This document shows positions 1 through 7,402 of a DNA stretch of 51,902 nucleotides, piece after piece. Positions within the stretch are counted from its first letter, which is position 1. Each line of letters opens with the position of its first letter. Position numbers and translations under genes: made by a program. Below the pieces are notes generated by a model. That model made no database searches, was not told where the DNA came from, and saw only the letters and a list, made by a program, of their open reading frames with translations. The DNA is from Deltaproteobacteria bacterium (GTDB lineage Bacteria > Myxococcota_A > Polyangia > Polyangiales > Sandaracinaceae). The DNA lies in NCBI GenBank assembly GCA_017303575.1, contig JAFLCL010000033.1, positions 1-51,902 on the forward strand, given 5' to 3'.

Positions 1-2
1 CC

Positions 3-428
3 GCGATCGATCGTGCGCGTGGTCACGCTGAAGCGCAGGTGTGGCGATGGGCCGAGGCCGCCGATGCGTTCGGTCGCGTGGCCGCTGCGGCCCCGCTCGA
101 CACCGAGGCCCAGCGTGATCACGCGCGTGCCCTGGGCTCGTTGGCGCGCGGCGAAGAGACGCTCACGGCGACAGCGCTCGGCCTTCGTCTGTTCCCGCGC
201 GACGAGCAGCTCTTGCGCTCGCAGTCGCTCGCGCTCGGCGACCTCGACGCGGGTGGTCGGACCGACGCGCTCGTGCAGCTCCCCGACGACGCGCTCGATC
301 GCTCTCGCGCGGCGTTCCTCCGCTACCGACGCCCCGACGACGAGACGCAGCTGCGCCTCGCGTGCGAGCAGAGCGCGGTCGGGTGCGCGCAGGATCGACT
401 GCCGGTGCGCGTCATCGCGATCCGCTGA
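3..428 (+). CDS. C-terminal part of an unknown, possibly TPR-like protein
   Basis: The frame is open from the left edge and stops at 428, so the gene begins outside the window. The visible 141 residues are Ala/Arg/Leu-rich and look helical. The stretch 'RWAEAADAFGRVAAAAPLD' has the spacing of a tetratricopeptide-like helix pair, but only one such unit is clear. No catalytic motif is seen in this part. Codon use matches the neighbouring genes. The TPR-like label is inference; the protein could be any helical scaffold. Confidence 0.55.
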   Translation, partial: AIDRARGHAEAQVWRWAEAADAFGRVAAAAPLDTEAQRDHARALGSLARGEETLTATALGLRLFPRDEQLLRSQSLALGDLDAGGRTDALVQLPDDALDRSRAAFLRYRRPDDETQLRLACEQSAVGCAQDRLPVRVIAIR

Positions 429-478
429 TCGGATCGGTCACCACCGACGCGTAGGGGCGATCCCCCGTGGCCGCCCCC

Positions 479-1030
479 TCACGCGCCGAAGTACAGGGTG
501 AGGCGATCGAGCACGCCGAGCTCGCGCGCCCAGTGCTCGAGATACGCGCGATCGAGCTGGTCGGCAGCCACGTCCTTGATGGCCAGGACGTCGTCGATGT
601 CCTTGGGACGGTGCGCGTCGAGCTTGAGCAACACCAAGTCCTCGAGGGTTGCGACGGGCACGGAGACGCCACCGACCTCGAGCGGCGATGCGCGCCGCGT
701 GAGCGACTCGAGGAATGGGCTGTCGATGGCGATCAGATCGACGCTGAGTCCACTGAGGCTCGTTGGTCCGCCGAGCCTGAGGATCCCCGCCTCGGCGAGC
801 TCACGATCGACGTGTGCGGTGTCGTAGCCGCACCGCTGCGCCGCTCGCAGCAACGCGTCGACCTCCGAGGGACCGTACGAGACGACGACGTCCAAGTCGT
901 CCGTGTGCCTGGGTCGAACACGAAGGCCGAAGGCCATGCCGCCGATCAGACAGAGCGGCCTGTTCCACTCCACGCCCAGGCGCGCGAGCCGCGCGAGCCC
1001 TTCGATGACGCTCTCGCGACGCTGACTCAC
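479..1030 (-). CDS. Nucleotidyltransferase (DUF6036/AbiEii-like, MNT fold)
   Basis: A 183-aa protein with the nucleotidyltransferase signature: 'LIGGMAFGLRVRP' (glycine pair), then 'TDDLDVVVS' with the two metal-binding aspartates, and a third acidic position in 'LSVDLIAID'. This is the minimal polymerase-beta-like fold seen in AbiEii/MNT toxins and in stand-alone DUF6036 proteins. I chose GTG at 1030 because it overlaps the stop of the upstream 79-aa gene as GTGA, implying translational coupling. The frame runs farther upstream but would be antisense-like Arg-rich sequence. Together with its partner it resembles a two-gene toxin-antitoxin or abortive-infection unit. Which gene would be the toxin cannot be told from sequence. 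Confidence 0.8.
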   Translation of the reverse strand: MSQRRESVIEGLARLARLGVEWNRPLCLIGGMAFGLRVRPRHTDDLDVVVSYGPSEVDALLRAAQRCGYDTAHVDRELAEAGILRLGGPTSLSGLSVDLIAIDSPFLESLTRRASPLEVGGVSVPVATLEDLVLLKLDAHRPKDIDDVLAIKDVAADQLDRAYLEHWARELGVLDRLTLYFGA

Positions 1031-1266
1031 GCGCGTCGCCTCCAGGCGAGCAAGCTCTCGCGACTGCGCGCGCGGAGGACGGAGTCGGCCCCTGGGACGC
1101 GATGCGGCGCCGCGAGCTCGGCGAACCTCGCCAGCTCCTCGAGGAGCTCGAGCCGCTCCACGGCGCTGAGCGCGAACGCCTCCCGGCGTTTGATCGACTC
1201 GAGCCTCGCGAACGCACGCGCGCGCCTGTCGCGATCGATCGGCGTGCACGGCTTCGTCTCGTCCAC
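1027..1266 (-). CDS. Small charged protein, partner of the nucleotidyltransferase
   Basis: A 79-aa Arg/Glu-rich, mostly helical protein starting at GTG 1266 ('VDETKPCTPIDRDRRARAFA'). The start is supported by a TACCAT -10 element ending 6 nt upstream, predicting a leaderless mRNA. Its stop overlaps the start of the nucleotidyltransferase gene (GTGA), so the two are one transcript and probably one functional pair. No known domain is recognised. By position it could be the antitoxin or regulatory half of a toxin-antitoxin-like module, which is inference from gene order and size only. Confidence 0.6.
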   Translation of the reverse strand: MDETKPCTPIDRDRRARAFARLESIKRREAFALSAVERLELLEELARFAELAAPHRVPGADSVLRARSRESLLAWRRRA

Positions 1267-1272
1267 GCGCCG

Positions 1273-1278
1273 ATGGTA
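1273..1278 (-). promoter_or_regulatory. -10 element (TACCAT) of the nucleotidyltransferase pair
   Basis: On the minus strand TACCAT is followed by exactly 6 nt and then GTG at 1266, so the transcript would start at or next to the start codon. No clear -35 was recognised. Confidence 0.5.
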
Positions 1279-1322
1279 GCGCGGCCCGCGGCCTCGAGGA
1301 CCCTGCTCCGCGTCGCGACGGC

Positions 1323-1649
1323 TCAGCGTCGCGAAGGCACGTCGATCGAGACGAGCGTCGTGCTCTCGCGGCCCGTCTCGCTCGCGGCGAAGCGCACCAC
1401 GACGCGCATGCCGGGGCGCAGGTCGCTCACGGCTGCCATGGCGCCCCCCACCGTCACGCGCGTGAGCTGCGTGAACCGCGCGCGTCGCTCGCGACGTCCC
1501 ATCCGCAGCACGATCACGCTGCCAGCGACGTCGATCGAGACGATGTCTGCCGCCCCGGTGTCGGGTGGGATCGCATCGGCCAGCGCGCGCGTCGAGACGA
1601 AGCACGACGCGGCGAGACCGATGAGAGAGAGGGCGTCGCGTCGTCGCAT
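1323..1649 (-). CDS. Small exported protein of unknown function
   Basis: A 108-aa protein from ATG 1649. The N-terminus 'MRRRDALSLIGLAASCFVST' is a basic n-region (three Arg) plus a hydrophobic core, followed by 'RALADA' as a plausible signal peptidase I site; the Arg run could allow Tat export. The mature part is beta-rich ('VIVLRMGRRERRARFTQLT', 'LRPGMRVVVRFAAS') and resembles small OB-like secreted domains, but I do not recognise a family. It lies 48 nt upstream of where glgA ends on the same strand and is probably not functionally linked to it. The longer frame to 1694 was rejected because the extension precedes the signal peptide. Confidence 0.65.
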   Translation of the reverse strand: MRRRDALSLIGLAASCFVSTRALADAIPPDTGAADIVSIDVAGSVIVLRMGRRERRARFTQLTRVTVGGAMAAVSDLRPGMRVVVRFAASETGRESTTLVSIDVPSRR

Positions 1650-1697
1650 GGAGCGCCTCGGACGGGTCGGCTCACTTCGATCTTCACGCGTCATCGA

Positions 1698-3221
1698 TCA
1701 ACGGCCCGTGAGGCCGCGGTAGACGCGGATGTACTCGTTCACGCGCCGCGTCCAGCCCAAGTCCTCGTTCATGCCGCGGCGCTGGATCGCCCGGAAACGC
1801 GCGCGATCGGGCCCATCGCCCGTGCCCCAGAGCTCGAGCGCCCAGCTCAGCGCCCACTTGAACGCGGTCCCGTCGAAGTGCTCGAACACGATGCCGTTGC
1901 CCACGTCGCTCCGCGAGCCGCGCACCAGGCGCACGGTGTCCGCGAGGCCGCCGGTCTTGTGCACGATCGGGATGGTGCCGTAGCGCAGCGAGTACATCTG
2001 GTTGAGCCCGCACGGCTCGTAGCGCGAGGGCATGAGGAAGAAGTCCGAGCCCGCCTCGATCAGGTGCGCGAGCGGCTCCGAAAAACCTTGGTGGAACGCG
2101 ACCTTGTGCGGGTACTGCCGCGCCAGGCCGGCGAAGAAGCCTTCGTACTTCGGGTCGCCCGAGCCGAGCACCACCAGCTGCGCGTCGTGCTGCGCGAACA
2201 GGCGCGGCAGAACCTCCATGCAGAGGTCGAAGCCCTTCTGCCAAGCCATGCGCGACACGATGCCGAACATCGGCGCGCGTGGGTGGTAGGGCAGCCGCTG
2301 CGACTCGCAGAGCGCCTTCTTGTTCTGCTCCTTGAGCTCGAGGTGATCGGCGTCGAAGCGCTGCGGGATCAGCGTGTCGACCTCGGGGCTCCACACGTCC
2401 TCGTCGATGCCGTTGAGGATGCCGACGACCGCAGGGCCGCGGCTGCGCAGGAACGGATCCATGCCGACGCCGTGCTCGGCCGTCGTGATCTCGCGCGCGT
2501 AGGTGGGGCTCACCGTGGTGATCGCGTCCGCGTAGAGGATGCCGGTGAGGAGGAAGTTGATGCGGCCCTGGGAGAGGAACTCCTGATGGAAGTGCTCCTT
2601 CACCTCCGTCAGGCCCGTGTCGCCGAGCACGTCGGCCGGGAAGCCGCCTTGGTGGCCGATGTTGTGGATGGTGAGGACGGTCTTCGTCTTCGCGAAGAGC
2701 TTGTCCCAGGCGAACGCCGTCTTGACCATCAGGGGCAGGAGCGCTGTCTGCCAGTCGTTGGCGTGCACGATGTCGGGCGCGAAGCGCTGGAACTGGCAGA
2801 GCTTGAGCGCGGCCCACTGCAGCAAGGCGAAGCGCAGGTGCTCGTCCGCGTCCTGCGTGTAGATGCCCTGACGATCGTAGAGCCCCGGGTTCGCGACGAA
2901 GTAGCAGGACACCGCGGGCGTGGTCGCGTCGCCCGTGCCCGGCAGCTTCGCCTCGATGATCGAGAACGTGACCTTCTTGTGCCCGAGCTGGACCGAGAGG
3001 TCGTCCAGCACGCGGCTGAACGTCACGCCGTTCTTCTGCGCGTACTCGCGCACGCGGCGATACAGCGGCAGGACCACCCGCACGTCGTTCCCGAGGCGCG
3101 CGAGGTAGCGGGGCAGCGCGCCGCACACGTCGCCGAGACCGCCCGTCTTCGCGAACGGCGCGACCTCCGCGCTCACGAACAACACGTTCATCGGTGCGCC
3201 CTTGCCGTCGATCGAGACCAT
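1698..3221 (-). CDS. glgA: Glycogen synthase (ADP-glucose type, GT5)
   Basis: Transfers glucose from ADP-glucose to growing alpha-1,4-glucan in glycogen synthesis; cytoplasmic. The protein of about 507 aa carries the GT5 N-terminal motif 'SAEVAPFAKTGGLGDV' with the ADP-glucose-binding KTGGL, then 'HANDWQTALLPL', 'TIHNIGHQG', 'ITTVSPTYAREI', 'GILNGID', and the C-terminal GT-B motifs 'SRMAWQKGFDL' and 'LMPSRYEPCGLNQMYSLRYG'. Length fits the family (about 480-500). I place the start at ATG 3221 (MVSIDGKGAPMNVL...) because TATGGT ends 6 nt upstream. An alternative ATG at 3191 begins directly at MNVLFVSAE, the usual GlgA N-terminus, and has an AGGG-like ribosome site. No other glycogen genes are adjacent. 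Confidence 0.96.
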   Translation of the reverse strand: MVSIDGKGAPMNVLFVSAEVAPFAKTGGLGDVCGALPRYLARLGNDVRVVLPLYRRVREYAQKNGVTFSRVLDDLSVQLGHKKVTFSIIEAKLPGTGDATTPAVSCYFVANPGLYDRQGIYTQDADEHLRFALLQWAALKLCQFQRFAPDIVHANDWQTALLPLMVKTAFAWDKLFAKTKTVLTIHNIGHQGGFPADVLGDTGLTEVKEHFHQEFLSQGRINFLLTGILYADAITTVSPTYAREITTAEHGVGMDPFLRSRGPAVVGILNGIDEDVWSPEVDTLIPQRFDADHLELKEQNKKALCESQRLPYHPRAPMFGIVSRMAWQKGFDLCMEVLPRLFAQHDAQLVVLGSGDPKYEGFFAGLARQYPHKVAFHQGFSEPLAHLIEAGSDFFLMPSRYEPCGLNQMYSLRYGTIPIVHKTGGLADTVRLVRGSRSDVGNGIVFEHFDGTAFKWALSWALELWGTGDGPDRARFRAIQRRGMNEDLGWTRRVNEYIRVYRGLTGR

Positions 3222-3227
3222 GCACCG

Positions 3228-3233
3228 ACCATA
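3228..3233 (-). promoter_or_regulatory. -10 element (TATGGT) of glgA
   Basis: TATGGT lies on the minus strand with 6 nt to ATG 3221. It fits the leaderless arrangement repeated across this window and favours the 3221 start over 3191. Confidence 0.45.
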
Positions 3234-3270
3234 ACGGAGGCCTCCGATCCGACGCGAGAGGAAGTCGACG

Positions 3271-3615
3271 TCAGCCGAGGCCGAGGACCCGTCGCATCCG
3301 TTCGTCGAGCTCGGTGAGGGTCGATGGCGCGAGGCGACCCGTCGGGTGGAGTGACAGCTTCTCGGCGAGGCGCGCACCGAGGAGGGTCAGCCGCGCGGCC
3401 ATGTCGTGCTTCGTTCCTGCCTCGCGCTTCGTGACGCGCAGGCTCAGCGGGTCATCGACGTCACGCGCGGACCACACATCCAGCGGGACGACGATGACGG
3501 TCGGGAGCGCCGCCACCAGCTGATCGTCTTGGAACACCACGAACCGCTCGTCCTCGACGGGAACGTCGAAGCCGATCCGACGACGCGCCGACACCACGTC
3601 ACCGCGCTCGATCAT
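3271..3615 (-). CDS. MazF/PemK-like endoribonuclease toxin
   Basis: A 114-aa protein from ATG 3615. The opening 'MIERGDVVSARRRIGFDVPV' followed by 'RFVVFQDDQLVAALPTVIVV' matches the MazF/CcdB SH3-like barrel start (GDVV ... R..VV.Q.D), and the size matches the family. MazF toxins cut mRNA and are neutralised by a cognate antitoxin. The gene overlaps the end of the upstream ribbon-helix-helix gene by 17 nt, the usual antitoxin-first arrangement. The frame extends upstream to 3684, but that part lies inside the antitoxin gene. Target sequence and activity cannot be deduced. Confidence 0.8.
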   Translation of the reverse strand: MIERGDVVSARRRIGFDVPVEDERFVVFQDDQLVAALPTVIVVPLDVWSARDVDDPLSLRVTKREAGTKHDMAARLTLLGARLAEKLSLHPTGRLAPSTLTELDERMRRVLGLG

Positions 3616-3868
3616 CGCTTCTTCGAGCCCTTCTGGGCGGGGGTGCGCTCCATCGGTCGAGCGCTTCGAGCATCTGCACGTCACGCGCCTTTCGTTCGGG
3701 AGTCGCCGCGCGCGCTGCCTGCTCCAGCCATCGACGGCGTTCCACCCGCGCGAGCGCCTCGAGCAAGAGCGCCCGAGCGAGCTCTCCCTCGGTGGTCGAC
3801 TCTTCCTTCGCGAGCTGCCGCAGCGACGTTCGAGCCGCGGCGGGGATGTTCACGTTGAGGCGCTCCAT
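3599..3868 (-). CDS. Ribbon-helix-helix antitoxin of the MazF pair
   Basis: An 89-aa protein starting 'MERLNVNIPAAARTSLRQLA', the classic RHH beta strand plus first helix, followed by 'EESTTEGELARALLLEALAR' as the second helix. The remaining Arg-rich C-terminus would wrap the toxin. RHH antitoxins bind both operator DNA and toxin, so autoregulation is expected. The start is supported by TAGCGT ending 6 nt upstream, giving a leaderless transcript. Confidence 0.8.
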   Translation of the reverse strand: MERLNVNIPAAARTSLRQLAKEESTTEGELARALLLEALARVERRRWLEQAARAATPERKARDVQMLEALDRWSAPPPRRARRSDDRAR

Positions 3869-3874
3869 GAGGAT

Positions 3875-3880
3875 ACGCTA
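3875..3880 (-). promoter_or_regulatory. -10 element (TAGCGT) of the MazF/RHH operon
   Basis: TAGCGT on the minus strand is separated by 6 nt from ATG 3868. It sits in the 31-nt gap behind the end of the upstream lipoprotein gene. Confidence 0.5.
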
Positions 3881-3899
3881 GAGGATGCCTCCGGGGATG

Positions 3900-4694
3900 T
3901 CACGGGGATCGCCGCGCGTAGACGCAGCGGAACCCGAGCGACTCGCCCCGTCCTTCCGCGAGATGACCGTACGGCGTGGTCCCACTCACGTATTCCTCCG
4001 AGACCGTCTCCCACGAGCTCCCGAGCACGGTGCGTTGGTCCGGACGCTGATCGTTTCGACTCGGCTCGAAGGCGTCCTCCGTCCACTCCCCCAGATTGCC
4101 CGCGAGATCGTGCACCTCGACCGTCGTTCCATGGTCGAGCGCACCCACGGGGCTGATGCTCTCGAAACCATCATCGATGTCGACGTACTCGCCAGGTCGA
4201 CCGAGCGACACGAACATCGCTCGGCACGATCGGTCGCAGACGTTTGCGCGTCCAGCCTCCGGCGCGCTCGTACCGGCCACGAGCAACCACTCGCGCATCG
4301 ATGGCAGCCGCCCCCCCGCCCACTCACAGAACCGACGTGCCGCTTGCCAGTCGACACAGTTGAGGGGCAAGTCAGCGCGCCCCATCCGTGACGTGCAGAA
4401 CCGTTCCCAGAAGGCCTCGGTTCCTTCGAACTCCGGGCCGAAGACCGTCCCGTCGTTGGTCTCGCACGCGCGGGCGCTCACACATTCCTGATACCGCCCG
4501 ACGCTGACCTCGAATCGATCGACACAGAGGACGTCGGCGGTTCCTTCGGCCACCGGAACGCTGTGCGCGTTGCAGACTGACGGCGGAGTGGACGAGGCCA
4601 TCGACTGTTCGGATGGCGCGCCTGCGCACGAGGCGACGAGGAGCGTGACCACGAGGGTGACGGGGCGAGGTCGTGTTCGCACGAGGGCCGCCAC
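3900..4694 (-). CDS. Formylglycine-generating-enzyme-like (SUMF1/FGE) lipoprotein
   Basis: About 264 aa from GTG 4694. The N-terminus 'VRTRPRPVTLVVTLLVASCA' is a lipoprotein signal ending in the lipobox VASC. The rest carries FGE-sulfatase landmarks: 'CVDRFEVSVGRYQECV', 'LPLNCVDWQAARRFCEWAGG', 'GRLPSMREWLLVAG', 'VHDLAGNLGEWTED' and the closing 'LGFRCVYARR'. True FGE uses two C-terminal cysteines to convert a sulfatase Cys to formylglycine. Here the C-terminal motif is LGFRC without a clear second catalytic Cys, so a binding rather than catalytic role is plausible, as in many myxobacterial FGE-domain lipoproteins. The frame continues upstream to 4769 but would overlap the divergent gene. Confidence 0.85.
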   Translation of the reverse strand: MAALVRTRPRPVTLVVTLLVASCAGAPSEQSMASSTPPSVCNAHSVPVAEGTADVLCVDRFEVSVGRYQECVSARACETNDGTVFGPEFEGTEAFWERFCTSRMGRADLPLNCVDWQAARRFCEWAGGRLPSMREWLLVAGTSAPEAGRANVCDRSCRAMFVSLGRPGEYVDIDDGFESISPVGALDHGTTVEVHDLAGNLGEWTEDAFEPSRNDQRPDQRTVLGSSWETVSEEYVSGTTPYGHLAEGRGESLGFRCVYARRSP

Positions 4695-4711
4695 ACACGA
4701 TGCGCCTTTGG

Positions 4712-4717
4712 TATCGT
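4712..4717 (+). promoter_or_regulatory. -10 element (TATCGT) of the first ATP-grasp gene
   Basis: TATCGT ends 8 nt before ATG 4726, inside the 31-nt gap between two divergent genes. A leaderless or nearly leaderless transcript is predicted. Confidence 0.5.
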
Positions 4718-4725
4718 CGCCGTCG

Positions 4726-5961
4726 ATGCCGATCGACGTCGTCCTCCTCGAGCCCTGTTTTCCTGCCAACCAGCGCGAGTTCGCGCGCGCCCTCCATGCC
4801 GCCGGCGCGCGCGTGATCGGGATCGGTGAGCGTCCGAAGGAGGCGCTCGACGAGGGTCTTCGTCACTGGCTCTCGCACTACGAGCGCATCGGGAACGTCA
4901 CGAACGTCGCCGAGGTCGAGCGCGTGTGCCGCTGGCTGCAGCAGCGCGTGAAGATCGATCGCCTCGAGGCCGTGATCGAGTCGCACGTCATGTGCGCGGC
5001 GAAGGTGCGCGAGCTCCTCGGCATCCCCGGCACGAGCGTGGAGACGACGTTCCTCTGTCGCGACAAGCCGACGATGAAGGAGCACCTGCGCAAGAACGGG
5101 ATTCCGTGCGCGCAGTCGCTGGGCTCAGGCGATCCGTACGAGATCCGCGAGTTCGCGAAGGCCGTCGGCTACCCGCTGATCCTCAAGCCGCGCGACGGCG
5201 CGGGCGCGTCCGGGACGATCAAGGTCCACGACGCGAACGAGCTCGAGGCGGGCTTGCGCGAGATGCAGGTCGACCGCGGTCGCTCGATCGGCGTCGAGGA
5301 ATTCATCGAGGGCCACGAAGGCTTCTACGACACGATCACCGTCGGCGGGCGCGTGATCCACGACTTCGCGTGCCACTACTACCCGGGCGTGCTCGAGGCG
5401 ATGCGCACGCGCTGGATCAGCCCGCAGTTCGTGTCGACGAACCGCCTCGACTCGGCCGATGGCTACCGCGAGATCAAGGAGATGGGCCGCCGCGTGATCG
5501 AGTCGCTCGGCATCGAGACGAGCGCCACGCACATGGAGTGGTTCTATGGCCCCAAGGGCCTGAAGTTCTCGGAGATCGGGTGTCGCCCGCCCGGCGTGCG
5601 CGCGTGGGATCTCTACGCCGAGGGCAACGAGATCGACATCTACAAGGAGTGGGCGATGGCCGTCGTCCACGGCAAGAAGAGCCAGAGGCTCTCGCGCCGC
5701 TATGCCGCGGGCGTGATCGCGCTGCGTCCCGATCGTGACGGCCGCATCAGCCACTACGACGGCATGCAGCAGATCGAGCGCGCGTTCGGCCAGTGGATCA
5801 TGGACGCGCACCTACCGCCGCCCGGCACACCGACGCAGCCCGTCGAGGCCGGCTACATGGCGAACGCGTGGCTCCGCATGAAGCACCCGGACTACGACGA
5901 GCTCCGCCGCATGCTGAACGTCGTCGGCGAGACGGTGAAGGTCCGCGCTCGACCGGCCTGA
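4726..5961 (+). CDS. ATP-grasp domain carboxylate-amine ligase-like protein
   Basis: A 411-aa cytoplasmic enzyme of the carbamoyl-phosphate-synthase/biotin-carboxylase-like ATP-grasp type. It has an N-terminal Rossmann-like lobe ('VVLLEPCFPANQREFARALH'), then 'CRDKPTMKEHLRKNGIPCAQ', the ATP-grasp lysine strand 'YPLILKPRDGAGASG', 'VEEFIEGHEGFYDTITVGG' and the metal-binding end 'KFSEIGCRPPGV'. Such enzymes form an acyl phosphate and couple it to an amine or thiol; the substrate is not predictable here. ATG 4726 is chosen because TATCGT ends 8 nt before it and 'MPIDVVLLEP' is the natural first beta strand. The gene is monocistronic, but a second ATP-grasp gene occurs at 40718 next to an esterase. 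Confidence 0.85.
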   Translation: MPIDVVLLEPCFPANQREFARALHAAGARVIGIGERPKEALDEGLRHWLSHYERIGNVTNVAEVERVCRWLQQRVKIDRLEAVIESHVMCAAKVRELLGIPGTSVETTFLCRDKPTMKEHLRKNGIPCAQSLGSGDPYEIREFAKAVGYPLILKPRDGAGASGTIKVHDANELEAGLREMQVDRGRSIGVEEFIEGHEGFYDTITVGGRVIHDFACHYYPGVLEAMRTRWISPQFVSTNRLDSADGYREIKEMGRRVIESLGIETSATHMEWFYGPKGLKFSEIGCRPPGVRAWDLYAEGNEIDIYKEWAMAVVHGKKSQRLSRRYAAGVIALRPDRDGRISHYDGMQQIERAFGQWIMDAHLPPPGTPTQPVEAGYMANAWLRMKHPDYDELRRMLNVVGETVKVRARPA

Positions 5962-5972
5962 CGCTCGCAACG

Positions 5973-6461
5973 TCACATGCGGAAGAGCTCGTCGAGCACG
6001 CTGCTCGTGACCTCGGCGAACGCGAGGATCTGCGTGCCGTGGTGGCTCGTCCGGATCTGCTCGGCGTGCTCGCGCGTGTCGACGGGCACGAGGTCTGCGC
6101 CCATCGGGCCGTCGATGTCCGAGCCCATCACGTAGAAGAGCTCGCGCGCAGGGCGCTCGCTCCGCGAGAGGTGCTCGGTGGTCCACGGATCGCGCGCGTC
6201 GCCGTGCTGACCGAGCCAGCGGAACATGCACTTCACGGAGTCGAACAGCACCTCGTGACCATCCGCTTCGTTCGCGCCCGACGCGAAGGCGCTGCCGCGC
6301 GTGACGCGCATCCCGCAGAGCGCGCAGCGACCGCCGGTGGGGCGTTGTGCGGAGGCCTCGTCGTCGCCGCCGGCGCAAGCGGCGCCCGCGAACACGGTCA
6401 CGGCGAGCACGCCGCGCGAGACGGCAGCGAGGAAACCACGTCGCGATCCGGGGGCGTTCAT
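5973..6461 (-). CDS. NosL-like metal-binding lipoprotein with Tat signal
   Basis: A 162-aa protein. The N-terminus 'NAPGSRRGFLAAVSRGV' is a twin-arginine signal (SRRGFL), and 'VFAGAACAGG' gives a lipobox-like Cys. The mature part has the NosL hallmark 'CALCGMRVTRG' (C-x-x-C-G-M), followed by 'LFDSVKCMFRWL' and 'YVMGSDIDGPMGADLVPVD', as in NosL where a Cu(I) site delivers copper for N2O reductase assembly. No nosZ or other denitrification gene is nearby, so a general copper or redox accessory role is as likely. It is convergent with the ATP-grasp gene (11 nt between stops). A weak TAGAAC -10-like hexamer ends 8 nt before the start. Confidence 0.8.
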   Translation of the reverse strand: MNAPGSRRGFLAAVSRGVLAVTVFAGAACAGGDDEASAQRPTGGRCALCGMRVTRGSAFASGANEADGHEVLFDSVKCMFRWLGQHGDARDPWTTEHLSRSERPARELFYVMGSDIDGPMGADLVPVDTREHAEQIRTSHHGTQILAFAEVTSSVLDELFRM

Positions 6462-6563
6462 CGCTTCGTGTTCTAGCTGCGATCGCGCGTGTGACCATCT
6501 CGGGGTGGCGGCTGCGACGATCGGCCGCAGGCGCGCACGAGCGTCGTGCTACACACGCGCGCC

Positions 6564-7379
6564 ATGAGCCTCGAAGCGATCGCGCTCGTTCGCCTCCCGG
6601 ACCACGCGTCCGGTGATGGCGTCGTCGTTCTCTCGGATGCCGTGCTGATCAAGACCGGCGCGAGCTTCGCCGCCGAGCCGCTCGAGCTCGCGACGGGCCT
6701 TCGGCGCCTGCTGGGCGAGACGCTCGATCGACACGACGACGAGCGCGGCGTGTTCTTCGTGCCCGCCGTCGCGCTCGACGCAGCCAAGAGCGCAGGCAGC
6801 TACGCCGCAGTGATCGAGGCGATCGGCGAGGCGGGCATGTGGATCGCGCTCGTCGAAGACGGAACGACCGCGCGGCCGACGATGGTCGAGGCGCTGATGG
6901 CGCGCGCGATGGACGGCGAGGAGATCGATCCCGAGGCCATGCAGGGCGCCGTGCGCGCGAGCTTGGCATCGCTCGCGGAGCAGTTCGCGGTGGGCGAGGA
7001 CGACGAGCTCGAGGGCGAAGGCACCAACCCCGGCGCGGAGGCTCCGATGGATCTGATGGCCTTGCTCCAGGACCCCGCGATGATGGCCCTCGCCCAGAAG
7101 ATGCGAGATCTGATGCCGCCGATGGAAGGCGATGTGAGCGAGGACGACGAGAGCGACGACGGGGACGACGATCTCGATCGCGAGGAGCCGACCGACGGCG
7201 TCGGCACCGAGCTCGACGGAGCGCTGCCTCCCGACCTCGCCTCGATGATGAGCTCGCCTGCGTTCGCCGAGATGCTGAAGAACGCGCAAGAGATCCTCGC
7301 CAAGAACCCCGAGCAGGCGGCGCAGCTCGCCGCACGCTTCGGTCTCGTCGCGCCGAGTGGAGACGACGACGAGGAGTGA
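6564..7379 (+). CDS. Acidic protein of unknown function
   Basis: A 271-aa soluble protein without signal peptide or membrane segment. Residues 1-135 are mixed alpha/beta ('GDGVVVLSDAVLIKTGASFA'). The C-terminal half is strongly acidic, with an Asp/Glu run ('DVSEDDESDDGDDDLDREE') flanked by two short Met/Leu helices with an internal-repeat look: 'LLQDPAMMALAQKMRDLMP' and 'MSSPAFAEMLKNAQEILAKN'. These two segments resemble STI1-type DP/NPF helices of co-chaperones (P-A-x-x...N), so an adaptor role is possible, but this is inference. The start is ATG 6564 with a TACACA hexamer ending 8 nt upstream. Confidence 0.7.
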   Translation: MSLEAIALVRLPDHASGDGVVVLSDAVLIKTGASFAAEPLELATGLRRLLGETLDRHDDERGVFFVPAVALDAAKSAGSYAAVIEAIGEAGMWIALVEDGTTARPTMVEALMARAMDGEEIDPEAMQGAVRASLASLAEQFAVGEDDELEGEGTNPGAEAPMDLMALLQDPAMMALAQKMRDLMPPMEGDVSEDDESDDGDDDLDREEPTDGVGTELDGALPPDLASMMSSPAFAEMLKNAQEILAKNPEQAAQLAARFGLVAPSGDDDEE

Positions 7380-7389
7380 GGGCGCCGGT

Positions 7390-7395
7390 GTAGGA
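7390..7395 (+). promoter_or_regulatory. -10 element (TAGGAT) of the Cys-rich lipoprotein gene
   Basis: TAGGAT ends 7 nt before ATG 7403. The identical hexamer occurs before polA and the gene at 32414. Confidence 0.5.
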
Positions 7396-7402
7396 TGGCG
7401 CC

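Noticed and set aside
13..501. 162-aa Arg/Ser-rich frame at the left edge
   Set aside because: Out of frame with the better gene fragment ending at 428; its composition is that of a shifted frame.
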